From assembly GCA_020796225.1 (NCBI GenBank), contig CM036753.1, positions 84,239,941 to 84,303,940 of the forward strand: DNA of 64,000 bases, in the 5' to 3' direction. Shown piece by piece: positions 1-11,918 of this stretch. Each line of letters opens with the position of its first letter. Within the stretch, counting starts at the first letter, position 1. This DNA is from Arion vulgaris. Taxonomy: Eukaryota; Mollusca; Gastropoda; Stylommatophora; Arionidae. A program made the position numbers and the translations under genes. The notes below the pieces were generated by a model, which ran no database searches, was not told the origin of the DNA, and was given only the letters and a program-made list of their open reading frames with translations.

Positions 1-3000
1 CAAGCCGAAGGATTGACGGAAAAAGACAGCAACCGTAAGGGATCATATTTTAGTAGTGTAGAAAATGCAACGTGGTTGATATATTGGTGTTTAACGGGTT
101 TTACAAGCCGAAGGATTGACGGAAAAAGACAGCAACCGTAAGGGATCATATTTTAGTAGTGTAGAAAATGCAACGTGGTTGATATATTGGTGTTTAACGG
201 GTTTTACAAGCCGAAGGATTGACGGAAAAAGACAGCAACCGTAAGGGATCATATTTTAGTAGTGTAGAAAATGCAACGTGGTTGATATATTGGTGTTTAA
301 CGGGTTTACAAGCCGAAGGATTGACGGAAAAAGACAGCAACCGTAAGGGATCATATTTTAGTAGTGTAGAAAATGCAACGTGGTTGATATATTGGTGTTT
401 AACGGGTTTACAAGCCGAAGATTGACGGAAAAGACAGCAATCGTAAGGATCATATTTTAGTAGTGTAGAAAATGCAACGTGGTTGATATATTGAGTTTAA
501 CGGGTTTACAAGCCGAAGGATTGACGGAAAAAGACAGCAACCGTAAGGGATCATATTTTAGTAGTGTAGAAAATGCAACGTGGTTGATATATTGGTGTTT
601 AACGGGTTTACAAGCCGAAGGATTGACGGAAAAAGACAGCAACCGTAAGGGATCATATTTTAGTAGTGTAGAAAATGCAACGTGGTTGATATATTGGTGT
701 TTAACGGGTTTACAAGCCGAAGGATTGACGGAAAAAGACAGCAACCGTAAGGGATCATATTTTAGTAGTGTAGAAAATGCAACGTGGTTGATATATTGGT
801 GTTTAACGGGTTTACAAGCCGAAGGATTGACGGAAAAAGACAGCAACCGTAAGGGATCATATTTTAGTAATGTAGAAAATGCAACGTGGTTGATATATTG
901 GTGTTTAACGGGTTTACAAGCCGAAGGATTGACGGAAAAAGACAGCAACCGTAAGGGATCATATTTTAGTAGTGTAGAAAATGCAACGTGGTTGATATAT
1001 TGGTGTTTAACGGGTTTACAAGCCGAAGGATTGACGGAAAAATACAGCAACCGTAAGGATCATATTTAGTAGTGTAGAAAATGCAACGTGGTTGATATAT
1101 TGGTGTTTAACGGGTTTACAAGCCGAAGGATTGACGGAAAAAGACAGCAACCGTAAGGGATCATATTTTAGTAGTGTAGAAAATGCAACGTGGTTGATAT
1201 ATTGGTTTAACGGTTTACAAGCCGAAGGATTGACGGAAAAAGACAGCAACCGTAAGGGATCATATTTTAGTAGTGTAGAAAATGCAACGTGGTTGATATA
1301 TTGGTGTTTAACGGGTTTTACAAGCCGAAGGATTGACGGAAAAAGACAGCAACCGTAAGGGATCATATTTTAGTAGTGTAGAAAATGCAACGTGGTTGAT
1401 ATATTGGTGTTTAACGGGTTTACAAGCCGAAGGATTGACGGAAAAAGACAGCAACCGTAAGGGATCATATTTTAGTAGTGTAGAAAATGCAACGTGGTTG
1501 ATATATTGGTGTTTAACGGGTTTACAAGCCGAAGGATTGACGGAAAAAGACAGCAACCGTAAGGGATCATATTTTAGTAGTGTAGAAAATGCAACGTGGT
1601 TGATATATTGGTGTTTAACGGGTTTACAAGCCGAAGGATTGACGGAAAAAGACAGCAACCGTAAGGGATCATATTTTAGTAATGTAGAAAATGCAACGTG
1701 GTTGATATATTGGTGTTTAACGGGTTTACAAGCCGAAGGATTGACGGAAAAAGACAGCAACCGTAAGGGATCATATTTTAGTAATGTAGAAAATGCAACG
1801 TGGTTGATATATTGGTGTTTAACGGGTTTACAAGCCGAAGGATTGACGGAAAAAGACAGCAACCGTAAGGGATCATATTTTAGTAATGTAGAAAATGCAA
1901 CGTGGTTGATATATTGGTGTTTAACGGGTTTACAAGCCGAAGGATTGACGGAAAAAGACAGCAACCGTAAGGGATCATATTTTAGTAATGTAGAAAATGC
2001 AACGTGGTTGATATATTGGTGTTTAACGGGTTTACAAGCCGAAGGATTGACGGAAAAAGACAGCAACCGTAAGGGATCATATTTTAGTAGTGTAGAAAAT
2101 GCAACGTGGTTGATATATTGGTGTTTAACGGGTTTACAAGCCGAAGGATTGACGGAAAAAGACAGCAACCGTAAGGATCATATTTAGTAGTGTAGAAAAT
2201 GCAACGTGGTTGATATATTGGTGTTTAACGGGTTTACAAGCCGAAGGATTGACGGAAAAAGACAGCAACCGTAAGGGATCATATTTTAGTAGTGTAGAAA
2301 ATGCAACGTGGTTGATATATTGGTGTTTAACGGGTTTATAAGCCGAAGGATTGACGGAAAAAGACAGCAACCGTAAGGGATCATATTTTAGTAGTGTAGA
2401 AAATGCAACGTGGTTGATATATTGGTGTTTAACGGGTTTAAAGCCGAAGGATTGACGGAAAAAGACAGCAACCGTAAGGGATCATATTTTAGTAGTGTAG
2501 AAAATGCAACGTGGTTGATATATTGGTGTTTAACGGGTTTACAAGCCGAAGGATTGACGGAAAAAGACAGCAACCGTAAGGGATCATATTTTAGTAGTGT
2601 AGAAAATGCAACGTGGTTGATATATTGGTGTTTAACGGGTTTACAAGCCGAAGGATTGACGGAAAAAGACAGCAACCGTAAGGGATCATATTTTAGTAGT
2701 GTAGAAAATGCAACGTGGTTGATATATTGGTGTTTAACGGGTTTACAAGCCGAAGGATTGACGGAAAAAGACAGCAACCGTAAGGGATCATATTTTAGTA
2801 GTGTAGAAAATGCAACGTGGTTGATATATTGGTGTTTAACGGGTTTACAAGCCGAAGGATTGACGGAAAAAGACAGCAACCGTAAGGGATCATATTTTAG
2901 TAGTGTAGAAAATGCAACGTGGTTGATATATTGGTGTTTAACGGGTTTACAAGCCGAAGGATTGACGGAAAAAGACAGCAACCGTAAGGGATCATATTTT

Positions 3001-5201
3001 AGTAGTGTAGAAAATGCAACGTGGTTGATATATTGGTGTTTAACGGGTTTACAAGCCGAAGGATTGACGGAAAAAGACAGCAACCGTAAGGGATCATATT
3101 TTAGTAGTGTAGAAAATGCAACGTGGTTGATATATTGGTGTTTAACGGGTTTACAAGCCGAAGGATTGACGGAAAAGCAATCGTAAGGATCATATTTTAG
3201 TAGTGTAGAAAATGCAACGTGGTTGATATATTGGTGTTTAACGGGTTTTACAAGCCGAAGGATTGACGGAAAAAGACAGCAACCGTAAGGGATCATATTT
3301 TAGTAGTGTAGAAAATGCAACGTGGTTGATATATTGGTGTTTAACGGGTTTACAAGCCGAAGGATTGACGGAAAAAGACAGCAACCGTAAGGGATCATAT
3401 TTTAGTAGTGTAGAAAATGCAACGTGGTTGATATATTGGTGTTTAACGGGTTTACAAGCCGAAGGATTGACGGAAAAAGACAGCAATCGTAAGGGATCAT
3501 ATTTTAGTAGTGTAGAAAATGCAACGTGGTTGATATATTGGTGTTTAACGGGTTTACAGCGAAGGATTGACGGAAAAAGACAGCAACCGTAAGGGATCAT
3601 ATTTTAGTAGTGTAGAAAATGCAACGTGGTTGATATATTGGTGTTTAACGGGTTTTACAAGCCGAAGGATTGACGGAAAAAGACAGCAACCGTAAGGGAT
3701 CATATTTTAGTAGTGTAGAAAATGCAACGTGGTTGATATATTGGTGTTTAACAGGTTTACAAGCCGAAGGATTGACGGAAAAAGACAGCAACCGTAAGGG
3801 ATCATATTTTAGTAATGTAGAAAATGCAACGTGGTTGATATATTGGTGTTTAACGGGTTTACAAGCCGAAGGATTGACGGAAAAAGACAGCAACCGTAAG
3901 GGATCATATTTTAGTAATGTAGAAAATGCAACGTGGTTGATATATTGGTGTTTAACGGGTTTACAAGCCGAAGGATTGACGGAAAAAGACAGCAACCGTA
4001 AGGGATCATATTTTAGTAATGTAGAAAATGCAACGTGGTTGATATATTGGTGTTTAACGGGTTTACAAGCCGAAGGATTGACGGAAAAAGACAGCAACCG
4101 TAAGGGATCATATTTTAGTAATGTAGAAAATGCAACGTGGTTGATATATTGGTGTTTAACGGGTTTACAAGCCGAAGGATTGACGGAAAAAGACAGCAAC
4201 CGTAAGGGATCATATTTTAGTAATGTAGAAAATGCAACGTGGTTGATATATTGGTGTTTAACGGGTTTACAAGCCGAAGGATTGACGGAAAAAGACAGCA
4301 ACCGTAAGGGATCATATTTTAGTAATGTAGAAAATGCAACGTGGTTGATATATTGGTGTTTAACGGGTTTACAAGCCGAAGGATTGACGGAAAAAGACAG
4401 CAACCGTAAGGGATCATATTTTAGTAATGTAGAAAATGCAACGTGGTTGATATATTGGTGTTTAACGGGTTTACAAGCCAAAGGATTGACGGAAAAAGAC
4501 AGCAACCGTAAGGGATCATATTTTAGTAGTGTAGAAAATGCAACGTGGTTGATATATTGGTGTTTAACGGGTTTTACAAGCCGAAGGATTGACGGAAAAA
4601 GACAGCAACCGTAAGGGATCATATTTTAGTAATGTAGAAAATGCAACGTGGTTGATATATTGGTGTTTAACGGGTTTACAAGCCGAAGGATTGACGGAAA
4701 AAGACAGCAACCGTAAGGGATCATATTTTAGTAATGTAGAAAATGCAACGTGGTTGATATATTGGTGTTTAACGGGTTTACAAGCCGAAGGATTGACGGA
4801 AAAAGACAGCAACCGTAAGGGATCATATTTTAGTAGTGTAGAAAATGCAACGTGGTTGATATATTGGTGTTTAACGGGTTTACAAGCCGAAGGATTGACG
4901 GAAAAAGACAGCAACCGTAAGGGATCATATTTTAGTAATGTAGAAAATGCAACGTGGTTGATATATTGGTGTTTAACGTGTTTACAAGCCGAAGGATTGA
5001 CGGAAAAAGACAGCAACCTGTAAGGATCATATTTTAGTAATGTAGAAAATGCAACGTGGTTGATATATTGGTGTTTAACGGGTTCAAGCCTGAAGGATTG
5101 ACGGAAAAAGACAGCAACCGTAAGGATCATATTTTAGTAGGTAGAAAATGCAACGGGTTGATATATTGGTGTTTAACGGGTTTACAAGCCGAAGGATTGA
5201 C
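1..5201. repeat. 102-bp satellite/minisatellite array, about 51 copies
   Basis: The window opens inside a head-to-tail array of a 102-bp unit that includes ggattgacggaaaaagacag and tggttgatatattggtgttt. Most copies are nearly identical. The main internal variant is agtagtgta versus agtaatgta, and the latter comes in runs: four consecutive copies near 1678-1990 and seven near 3811-4430. Some units are 103 bp (an extra t in gggtttta) and others lack one g (gtaaggatc) or a few more bases. Because 102 is divisible by 3 and the unit has no stop in one frame on each strand, long repetitive ORFs run both ways. They are broken wherever a unit is 101 or 103 bp, so I do not regard them as genes. The array ends at about 5201 where the unit passes into a SINE-like sequence. 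The left end lies outside the window. Confidence 0.97.
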
Positions 5202-5440
5202 GTCATTGCACCGGGTTTCACCCCATACGGCTCGGTCCCTCTCCTCAGAAATGGCACGCCACCTGCCGAGAGTATTGCAAAAAGCAACTCCGTAGCTCCA
5301 GCAGCAATCCTAGGGGTCTCTGGAAAAAAAACTGCACACGTGAACAGAATGGCGCGGTCCGGACTCGAACCCACGACCTTCGACTCACGAGGCAAAGGGC
5401 TTAGCCACAGAGAACCCCTTTTGGTATGTGAGAATGCAGT
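5202..5440 (-). mobile_element. tRNA-derived SINE, head at right
   Basis: Read on the minus strand, the right end has a Pol III A box-like stretch (tggctaagccc) and a B box (gggttcgagtcc) about 40 nt apart, as in a tRNA. The acceptor arms do not pair (ggggttc against gaccgcgc), so this is a tRNA-derived SINE head rather than a working tRNA gene. The left end abuts the satellite without a gap. Confidence 0.7.
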
Positions 5441-5454
5441 GTTAGTCCCGTTTT

Positions 5455-5632
5455 TTATTAGACCGACGGCACACGATATGTGATGTGGTTGGTCAACATC
5501 ACTGCCATCTCCTCTACTTTCCAGTGTTTCTCAGGTATCCTGTTGAGGCTGGGTCGACACGAGAGCCGTTATAACAGGGGAAAAAATGTCACACTTCAAC
5601 TTGGAGTTTGATCATATGACCACCCGCTAACA
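5455..5632. mobile_element. SINE family G copy
   Basis: This segment shares the core gaggctgggtcgac, followed by a gagagcc-like word and a ggggaaaaa block, with segments near 24.7, 36.5, 46.5, 47.2 and 49.3 kb. The recurrence in both orientations identifies a dispersed short element of roughly 180-200 bp. This copy starts with the cggcacacgatatgtgatg end. Confidence 0.6.
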
Positions 5633-5691
5633 AAGGAAATGCACTTACCACTTTTAGTTCAGCATTCGATCATAAAAATACAATTTCTCGT

Positions 5692-5875
5692 AGCCTTTTC
5701 AGACATTAGGGTAGGAAGTGCTTGTCACTTCACATTTCTGGATCCGAGTGTGGAGGAGGTACGAGGGTCAATTCCTTTCCTCACGTGTGGAACGTCGAGT
5801 GTGAGATTGAACCTACAACCCTCATGAGTACGAGTCCGATAGGTGAACGCTTACGAATTACGCTAACCCATCCAA
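5692..5875 (-). mobile_element. SINE family D copy
   Basis: It is closely similar to 15303-15481 and, in reverse, to 25685-25875. On the minus strand the tRNA-like head carries ggattagcgtaat-like A-box sequence and a ttcaatcc-type B box. The tail includes tcacttcacatttctgga. I do not know a published name for the family. Confidence 0.7.
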
Positions 5876-6346
5876 CTCATATTGACTTGTTATGTCCGTA
5901 AAAATGTCCAGACATAATAACACCGAACTTGTTCATTTGTGATTGTGTGTCCTCTTCACACAGAAAATTGTGTAGTCACATTTATTGAGGTCATCCCTGA
6001 TTACATCCGTGTCGGACTTTCTGTTTGTACTCCGTGTTGTGTCACTGAATGTTTTCACGCTGATACAGATCACACGTGCTTGTTCCAACAGAACCGAGTG
6101 TGCGTGCTGCGAAACTGGAAGGAAATCTTTGGAAATGTGCCAATATTTGTTCAGTCGTTTCTCCATACTTGGTTTCCGAAAAGAGACACACGTTCATACA
6201 CTAGTGACCTCTAACCTCTTTAATCACTTCATGCCTTTATTATATTTCTCTTCTAAAAGTGCGCGACGTGAGTTTAAAAAAAAATCTCATGGAAGAAGTT
6301 GGTATAGGATATACTTGATGTGTAAGAGACTGTCACATATAGACAA
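5876..6346. other. No recognisable feature
   Basis: Short ORFs exist on both strands here, but none shows a domain, repeat relationship or splice context that I can support. Confidence 0.5.
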
Positions 6347-6376
6347 CTAGCAATTTTACCCGTTCTTCGCACGGGG
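6347..6376 (-). mobile_element. Helitron-type 3' terminus
   Basis: On the minus strand a GC-rich hairpin (cccgtgc gaa gaacggg, one mismatch; + strand 6359-6375) is followed by aaaatt and then CTAG, with T next in the flank. A hairpin a few bases upstream of a terminal CTRR, inserted next to T, is the standard Helitron 3' end. The element would extend rightward on the + strand. I see no convincing 5' TC terminus; a TA-rich tract near 6950-6990 is a weak candidate. Confidence 0.5.
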
Positions 6377-7693
6377 AATTTAGTTTAAATCTTTTTGTAA
6401 AGTCCCTTAAATAAACATGCCCCGTTGCCTCTAAATCGGATTATTCTTCATTAAAAACAATACGTTTTCTCTTCATGCTTGGTTTGCAAACTTTGTCGGT
6501 TGGGCACATAAGATTAAAATGATTAAGATTTTCTTTCCCAATTTATTACCCCATTTCAACTATTTTATATTAAGATAAACATTCAACAATATTGGAAAAC
6601 AGTTTTTCAGAAACAAAGGGTATTATTTATAGAAATTGTTTTCTAAATGTGCACACGAGTGGTCACAGGTTGGAAACCACTGGTCTAGATGAATCAAACA
6701 TATGCTCTCACACTATATAGTTGTTTTTTTCTACTTGGTCTAACAACCTTCACCTGAGATTCTCAATGATATCTGAACAGTAGCCAAGATATGTCTGGTC
6801 TGTAACGTTATCATTTCTCTCTTTCTATTTTGTGCAAGATTTATGTGAATAGCAATGTTCATCAAGAATAGTTTCTATGTCTACGATCTTCAAGGGGAAA
6901 AAAAAGTTTCATTTCATCGTATCTTAGTCACCCATCTGATTACTTATTTTATATATATATATATATAAAATATTTTATATATATATAGTGAAACAATGAA
7001 CAAACAATAAGTTCCTGCACCTGTTTCTACTTATTGTCTTGTTATATATCTTTCTCCCCCATCCCTAAACTTCGGTGATTAGACATATATAATAAACACG
7101 TTAACCTAATTTGTTTGTGTGCTCATGTCAGCTGGTGAAGATACATATGTATGTGTTGCTTTCCAAAACTATAGAAATCATCCGCACTTGTAGCGCACAA
7201 TGGCACATCAGGCAAATACAAAAATTGTATTTCACTCAATTCTATCCTGTATCTTTCTTTCTACCTCAAACATAGTCCAATGCATGTCTTTCAGCGCTGC
7301 CCAAAAGTTCTCCATGTGCCCCTAGATCTCCCCTTTTTTGCGATGTCTACTGCATTGCATGGCTTGGTTGTCTCTTCTATTCCACCATGAGGACATGCCA
7401 AATCCATTGCTATCGTATCTTAATATTTATGGTTTTCAACAATTTTAGATGTACTTGTTTGGTTGCTAATTGCAAAAATAAGTCAATATTGTTGTTTTAT
7501 AAGAGTTCCAATATTCGTCTTTCACGTCAGTAGTTTTAAATCTATGTTGTGCTAGTTAATAAAATAAAATACAAATTAAATTACATTAAGAAGAAAAAGT
7601 AAATCAGCAAAATAATTGGACAGAAAAATAATTTACCTAGAGTACATTTGCATTCAAGATGTACGATCTGTTTACTTTGTAAGTACTGAGTGA
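6377..7693. other. AT-rich stretch, possible Helitron body then unannotated
   Basis: No coding signal is recognised. A TA dinucleotide tract lies near 6950-6988. A hAT-like word (ggttggaaaccactggtc) at 6668-6685 has no partner that I can find. Confidence 0.4.
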
Positions 7694-8460
7694 GTCTTCT
7701 TTCTTTTCTCTAATACTGTTTTATCTCACATCATATTTCTTTTCTCTAATACTGTTTTATCTCACATCATATTTCTTTTCTCTAATACTGTTTTATCTCA
7801 CATCATATTTCTTTTCTCTAATACTGTTTTATCTCACATATTTCTTTTCTCTAATACTGTTTTACCTCACATATTTCTTTTCTCTAATACTGTTTTATCT
7901 CACATCATATTTCTTTTCTCTAATACTGTTTTATCTCACATCATATTTCTTTTCTCTATCTTTTTATCTCACATCTATTCCTTTTCCTAATAGTTTTATC
8001 TCCATCACATTTCTTTTCTCTAATACTGTTTTATCTCCATTTCTTTTCTTAATATGTTTTACCTCAAACCATCTTTCGTGTCTCTCTTCTTCCTATACTG
8101 TTTTACTCACATCATATTTCTTTTTCTAATACTGTTTTACTCATCATATTCCTTTTTCTAACTGTTTTATCTCACATCATGATTTTTTCTCAATACTGTT
8201 TTCTCCATCATTCTTTTTCAAACTGTTTTATCTCACATCAATTTTTTTTCTAATACTGTTTTACCTCACATCAATTTCTTTTCTCTAATACTGTTTTATC
8301 TCACATCATATTTCTTTTCTCTAATACTGTTTTACCTCACATCATATTTCTTTTCTCTAATACTGTTTTACCTCACATCATATTTCTTTTCTCTAATACT
8401 GTTTTACCTCACATCTTATTTCTTTTCTCTAATACTGTTTTACCTCACATCTAGTATACT
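7694..8460. repeat. 36-bp minisatellite
   Basis: The unit is roughly tttcttttctctaatactg plus ttttatctcacatcata, repeated about 21 times. Copies at both ends are nearly perfect. The middle (about 7955-8265) is full of small deletions, so unit length drops there. Confidence 0.93.
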
Positions 8461-9454
8461 TTCTAAACTTTTTTTCCTTATAAATTGTTTTCTCACCTGT
8501 TTCTCTGAATCCCTTTTCTTTACATGTTTACTGTTTTATCCACATTGTTCTTTTCTTGTAATCTGTTTTACCACATATTTGTTATTTCATATGATTTCTA
8601 TCTATGTTCCCTTTCTCCTAATGTCATTTTTCTACCAGTCTCTTCTTGTTATCACATTTATCGTGACACTTCATCTGTTGTACTTTTTTTCTTCAATCGT
8701 TTGATGTCATCGTCCAACTCATTGCGTGCGTCAGCTACGTTTATTGTATCCAGCTGTTAGAGTAAACTATCATTATAGTCACTAAACAGACCACATTGGG
8801 TTAAAGTATACAATCGGATAACTAGAACTGTGCTATGTGTATAACTTTACCCATCATGTTAATGTGGTTACAATGTTTCTATTTGGATAGTATCAATGAA
8901 GTCAGTGAGAAAATAATCTCTGCGGCGACGGTCGGTTAACAAGTGAAATACAGACAGCACAAAGTAGCTTGATACTACTTTTATCCATTATGATGCACGT
9001 CGAAGCTCATGTTCTCTTCAGGGAATAAAAGAAAGTCAGATGATGTGTTCAGTTTTTGACGGATCAGAAGAACAAATTCATCATATGCCATGTTAGCGCA
9101 GTTCTGCACAAACGTCTCTCCTGAATGCTGAATCCGCGAAGATATACGATTCTAGCACGCGATCAGTCTGCTATACCCAATCTAAGGGCCAATTCAGATC
9201 TGCACTACACAATTGTCACGCTGAACTGTTTCATTTGATGTTGCTTTTCACACAATTTGTGCCTTCTCAAACTCAAGAAACTAAAATTTGGAGAGATTGT
9301 GATAATGTCAGGGCTGTTCGATATTACGTTACATGCTTACTTACTAAATATAACTCGTGCGTGAACCACGTGGGGTGACAAAACGAACATTATTTTGTTG
9401 AACACGTTCCGGATTAGTTCAGCTAAGATATGTAATGTAGCTTTGAAATATATT
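8461..9454. other. No recognisable feature
   Basis: A pyrimidine-rich shoulder of the minisatellite continues to about 8700. Beyond it there is unique-looking sequence with no supported gene or element. Confidence 0.45.
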
Positions 9455-10105
9455 AAGTGATGCACCTTTACATGACAATAGTAATTGGAGAGAATGAATA
9501 GTTTTCAATAGTATGATCCATTGATAACAAGTAGCAGAGACGAGACCAATGTGAAGAGGAAGACCAATGTGAAGAGGAAGACCAATGTGAAGATTAATAC
9601 AAGATCTGACAGATGACTGTACTTTTGCATGACAATAGTAATTGGAGAGAATGAATAGTTTTGAATAGTATGATTCATTGATAACAAGTAGCAGAGACGA
9701 GACCAATGTGAAGAGGAAGACCAATGTGAAGAGGAAGACCAATGTGAAGAGGAAGACCAATGTGAAGAGGAAGACCAATGTGAAGAGGAAGACCAATGTG
9801 AAGATTAATACAAGATCTGACAGATGACTGTACCTTTACATGACAATAGTAATTGGAGAGAATGAATAGTTTTGAATAGTATGATTCATTGATAACAAAC
9901 AGCAGAGAGAGACCAATGTGAAGAGAAGACCAATGTAGGAAGACAAAGAAGAGGAAGACCAATGTGAAGAGAAGACCAATGTGAAGATTAATACAAGATC
10001 TGACAGATGACTGTACTTTACATGACAATAGTAATTGAGAGAATGAATAGTTTTAACATTGATAACAAACAGCAGAGGAGGAAGATTAATACAAGTTGTG
10101 ACAGA
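9455..10105. repeat. 18-bp minisatellite nested in a higher-order repeat
   Basis: Inner units are agaccaatgtgaagagga (18 bp), in runs of 2 to 6. Each run is embedded in a longer block containing catgacaatagtaattggag, gaatgaatagtttt, ttgataacaa and aatacaagatctgacagatg. That block recurs at about 9470, 9630, 9840 and 10020. Copy number of the inner repeat differs between blocks, and the last block is truncated with many deletions. Confidence 0.9.
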
Positions 10106-10129
10106 TGACGTTAACATGGCATTTAAACC

Positions 10130-10355
10130 CACCATTACTGCATGTGATACCGCTTTTTGGTCGGTGAAGGACAGGAGACATGAGACTGGAATTTAATGAC
10201 CGCATGGCTAGTGCAGTCGCCACGAAATTGTTCAGGTTAGGATGTTTTCTTTATGTATTCGACACCCAAAAAAAAAACTCCTTGACCTTACCATGGATTG
10301 AACCCAGGTCTCCCGCATGGGAGTTGCGCACTAATCCATTCGGCCAGACGCTCCA
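10130..10355 (-). mobile_element. tRNA-derived SINE, family C
   Basis: Copies recur at 31245-31455 and 50505-50718. On the minus strand the head reads ggagcgtctggccgaatgga, then cctgggttcaatcc, which are A- and B-box-like and spaced as in a tRNA. The body contains atggctagtgcagtcgc (+ strand). The three copies differ by many substitutions, so the family is not very young. Confidence 0.78.
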
Positions 10356-11031
10356 CGACAACATAAGCCGGTCATTAATGACTAATAAGGATGTATGCCT
10401 TAGGGAACAAGCTAGTTCTGTTATAGTGTTCCCTATTTGTCGTCATGTCTCAATTTACTATTCATGCATGATAACACTGTCCATACTTTCTTGCAAGTTG
10501 TCCATTTATGTTACCACCTGCAGTTATCAGTAAAACTTCAAAGTTGAGATAAGCTGGCTGTTGTCTCATTGAATAAAATAGCTATCTTCCTTCTTTAATC
10601 GCATCATGTTTCTCACGTCTTCCTAGTTCGTATTCTTCTCCCCCACCTGTGGCGCAATTGATATTCATACTGAGTTTATTTCTACTTGACTACTCCTGCT
10701 ACTGTATGTCCGACCTGTTTGTAATATTCTATGTGAATTATAGTGTTTCATTTTGAAGGATAACCGCTCCTGCTTGGCGTAGTCTGTTAGTCATTCTGTA
10801 AACAGATGTGTGTCGGTGGCATTTCCTAGTACTAAGGCATGTACCTGTGTTTGAACTTTAGCTAGCGCCAGCCACTCAGTGGTTGTTTACGTGAGAGCCT
10901 AGCATGCTAACAGAATAGCTACTGTTCTATGACTAAACTGGCAAGTATGTCATGGAAATAAATGCCTGCTGAGTACTAACGAATTTTCCTGCTTATTCAG
11001 CTTCCTTGTTTAGTATAAAAATATAGATTAT
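10356..11031. other. Upstream flank of the rhotekin-like gene
   Basis: No repeat or ORF I can support. A TATA-like word (gtataaaaatatag) lies at about 11014, but no transcription start can be fixed from sequence alone. Confidence 0.35.
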
Positions 11032-11107
11032 AAACAGCAAGCTAGTTAGAACAGCAAGTTAGTTAAAACAGCAAGTTAGCTAGAACAGCAAGTTAGCTAG
11101 AACAGAG
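11032..11107. repeat. 17-bp tandem repeat, about 4 copies
   Basis: Units of the type aacagcaagttagctag repeat four times and end in a partial aacag. The array lies about 650 bp before the first rhotekin ATG and could be within or near its promoter. Confidence 0.85.
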
Positions 11108-11762
11108 CATGCTACATAATGGAATAGAGGAAATAAATATAGATATCATTTGTACAGTGATTGTGGCTAATGATTTTCAAGAGAGAGAAAAATTTACTGC
11201 AACAATGTCTGCAATGTAAGTTACACGTGTGTTCTGCTATTATACACATTTTGTAGCCGGTGAAAATGAAACCAGAAGGGTTATTGGCATCTGCAGGTGT
11301 TTGTAGTCTGTGAAGTGAAGGCGTGAGATGTTACTTTTGAGTGTGAATAATAAAGCAACCAGTCGTTCTTCATTTGTATAACCAAGTCATACAGTGCAAG
11401 AAGTCAGCTTTTAACACGCGAAGCATTCATTACTTCGGTAGGGAGAGATGACATTCTGAGTGTGAAAGCTGATTTTGTGAAATATCTTGATATCAACTAT
11501 TGTTAGGAGACTGTTGTTATTTGTAGCTAGCGCAGCAATTTCGAGTTCAGGAGCTAAGACTCTTAGTGATAGTTTGTTATTCTTACTACAGTAACATGTA
11601 ACTTTGTTTCATGTAAAGTTGTCAATATACTTACATCTAATGGTAGACACCGTCTGTGAGTTGGTTTCGTAGAGCTAGTTGTGTTTAGACATTGAATACA
11701 TTGATCATGGGTCGCTGGAGTTCTGACAGTGGTGAAGCATGAACAGGTGTGTCTGATATGTA
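11108..11762 (+). promoter_or_regulatory. Putative promoter/5' leader of first exon 1a with chained upstream ORFs
   Basis: This stretch leads into the ATG at 11763. Three upstream ORFs chain into it: 11707-11742 (11 codons plus stop), 11739-11756 (5 codons plus stop, overlapping the previous stop as ATGA), and a minimal ATG-TAA at 11758-11763 whose stop shares one base with the main start (ATGTAATGG). An in-frame TGA at 11754 bounds the main ORF. The transcription start is unknown, so how many of these are transcribed is inference. Confidence 0.45.
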
Positions 11763-11918
11763 ATGGATAAATTGCTGATGAGAAAGAACTCAGACCCGGG
11801 AAAGTCTTTGAGAATGCCTAGACAGGAGTCAGGGGTGTCAGTGACAGGGGCTAGCTCACCATACATCCTGGAGGATTTGAATGTGTTTTATCTGCGTCAG
11901 ATGGCAGGAAGCCTTAAG
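11763..11918 (+). CDS. RTKN: Rhotekin exon 1a (alternative first coding exon)
   Basis: Encodes 52 residues beginning MDKLLMRKNSDPGKS and ending YILEDLNVFYLRQMAGSLK, then donor gtaatg (phase 0). The ILEDLN-x2-Y-x-RQMA segment matches the short N-terminus of vertebrate rhotekin isoforms. I chose ATG 11763 because an in-frame TGA precedes it at 11754 and it has a purine at -3 and G at +4. ATG 11778 is the alternative. The next shared exon is 18 kb away. Confidence 0.82.

Noticed and set aside
219..5130. Long repetitive ORFs on both strands over the 102-bp array
   Set aside because: They arise because the unit is 102 bp and stop-free. They break at every 101- or 103-bp unit, have no start context or unique termini, and read through equally on both strands.
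1..5201. CRISPR array
   Set aside because: Units are contiguous with no unique spacers, there are no cas genes and the context is eukaryotic.
5350..5440. Functional tRNA gene
   Set aside because: A and B boxes are present but the acceptor arms do not pair and the anticodon arm is poor; it is a SINE head.
5939..6350. Overlapping ORFs of 77-121 residues
   Set aside because: They overlap on both strands with no domain, homology cue or splice context; probably chance.
6660..6690. hAT terminus (ggttggaaaccactggtc)
   Set aside because: No partner end or target duplication found nearby.
11010..11028. TATA box for the rhotekin gene
   Set aside because: A TATA-like word in AT-rich DNA about 740 bp from the ATG; no initiator or transcript evidence.
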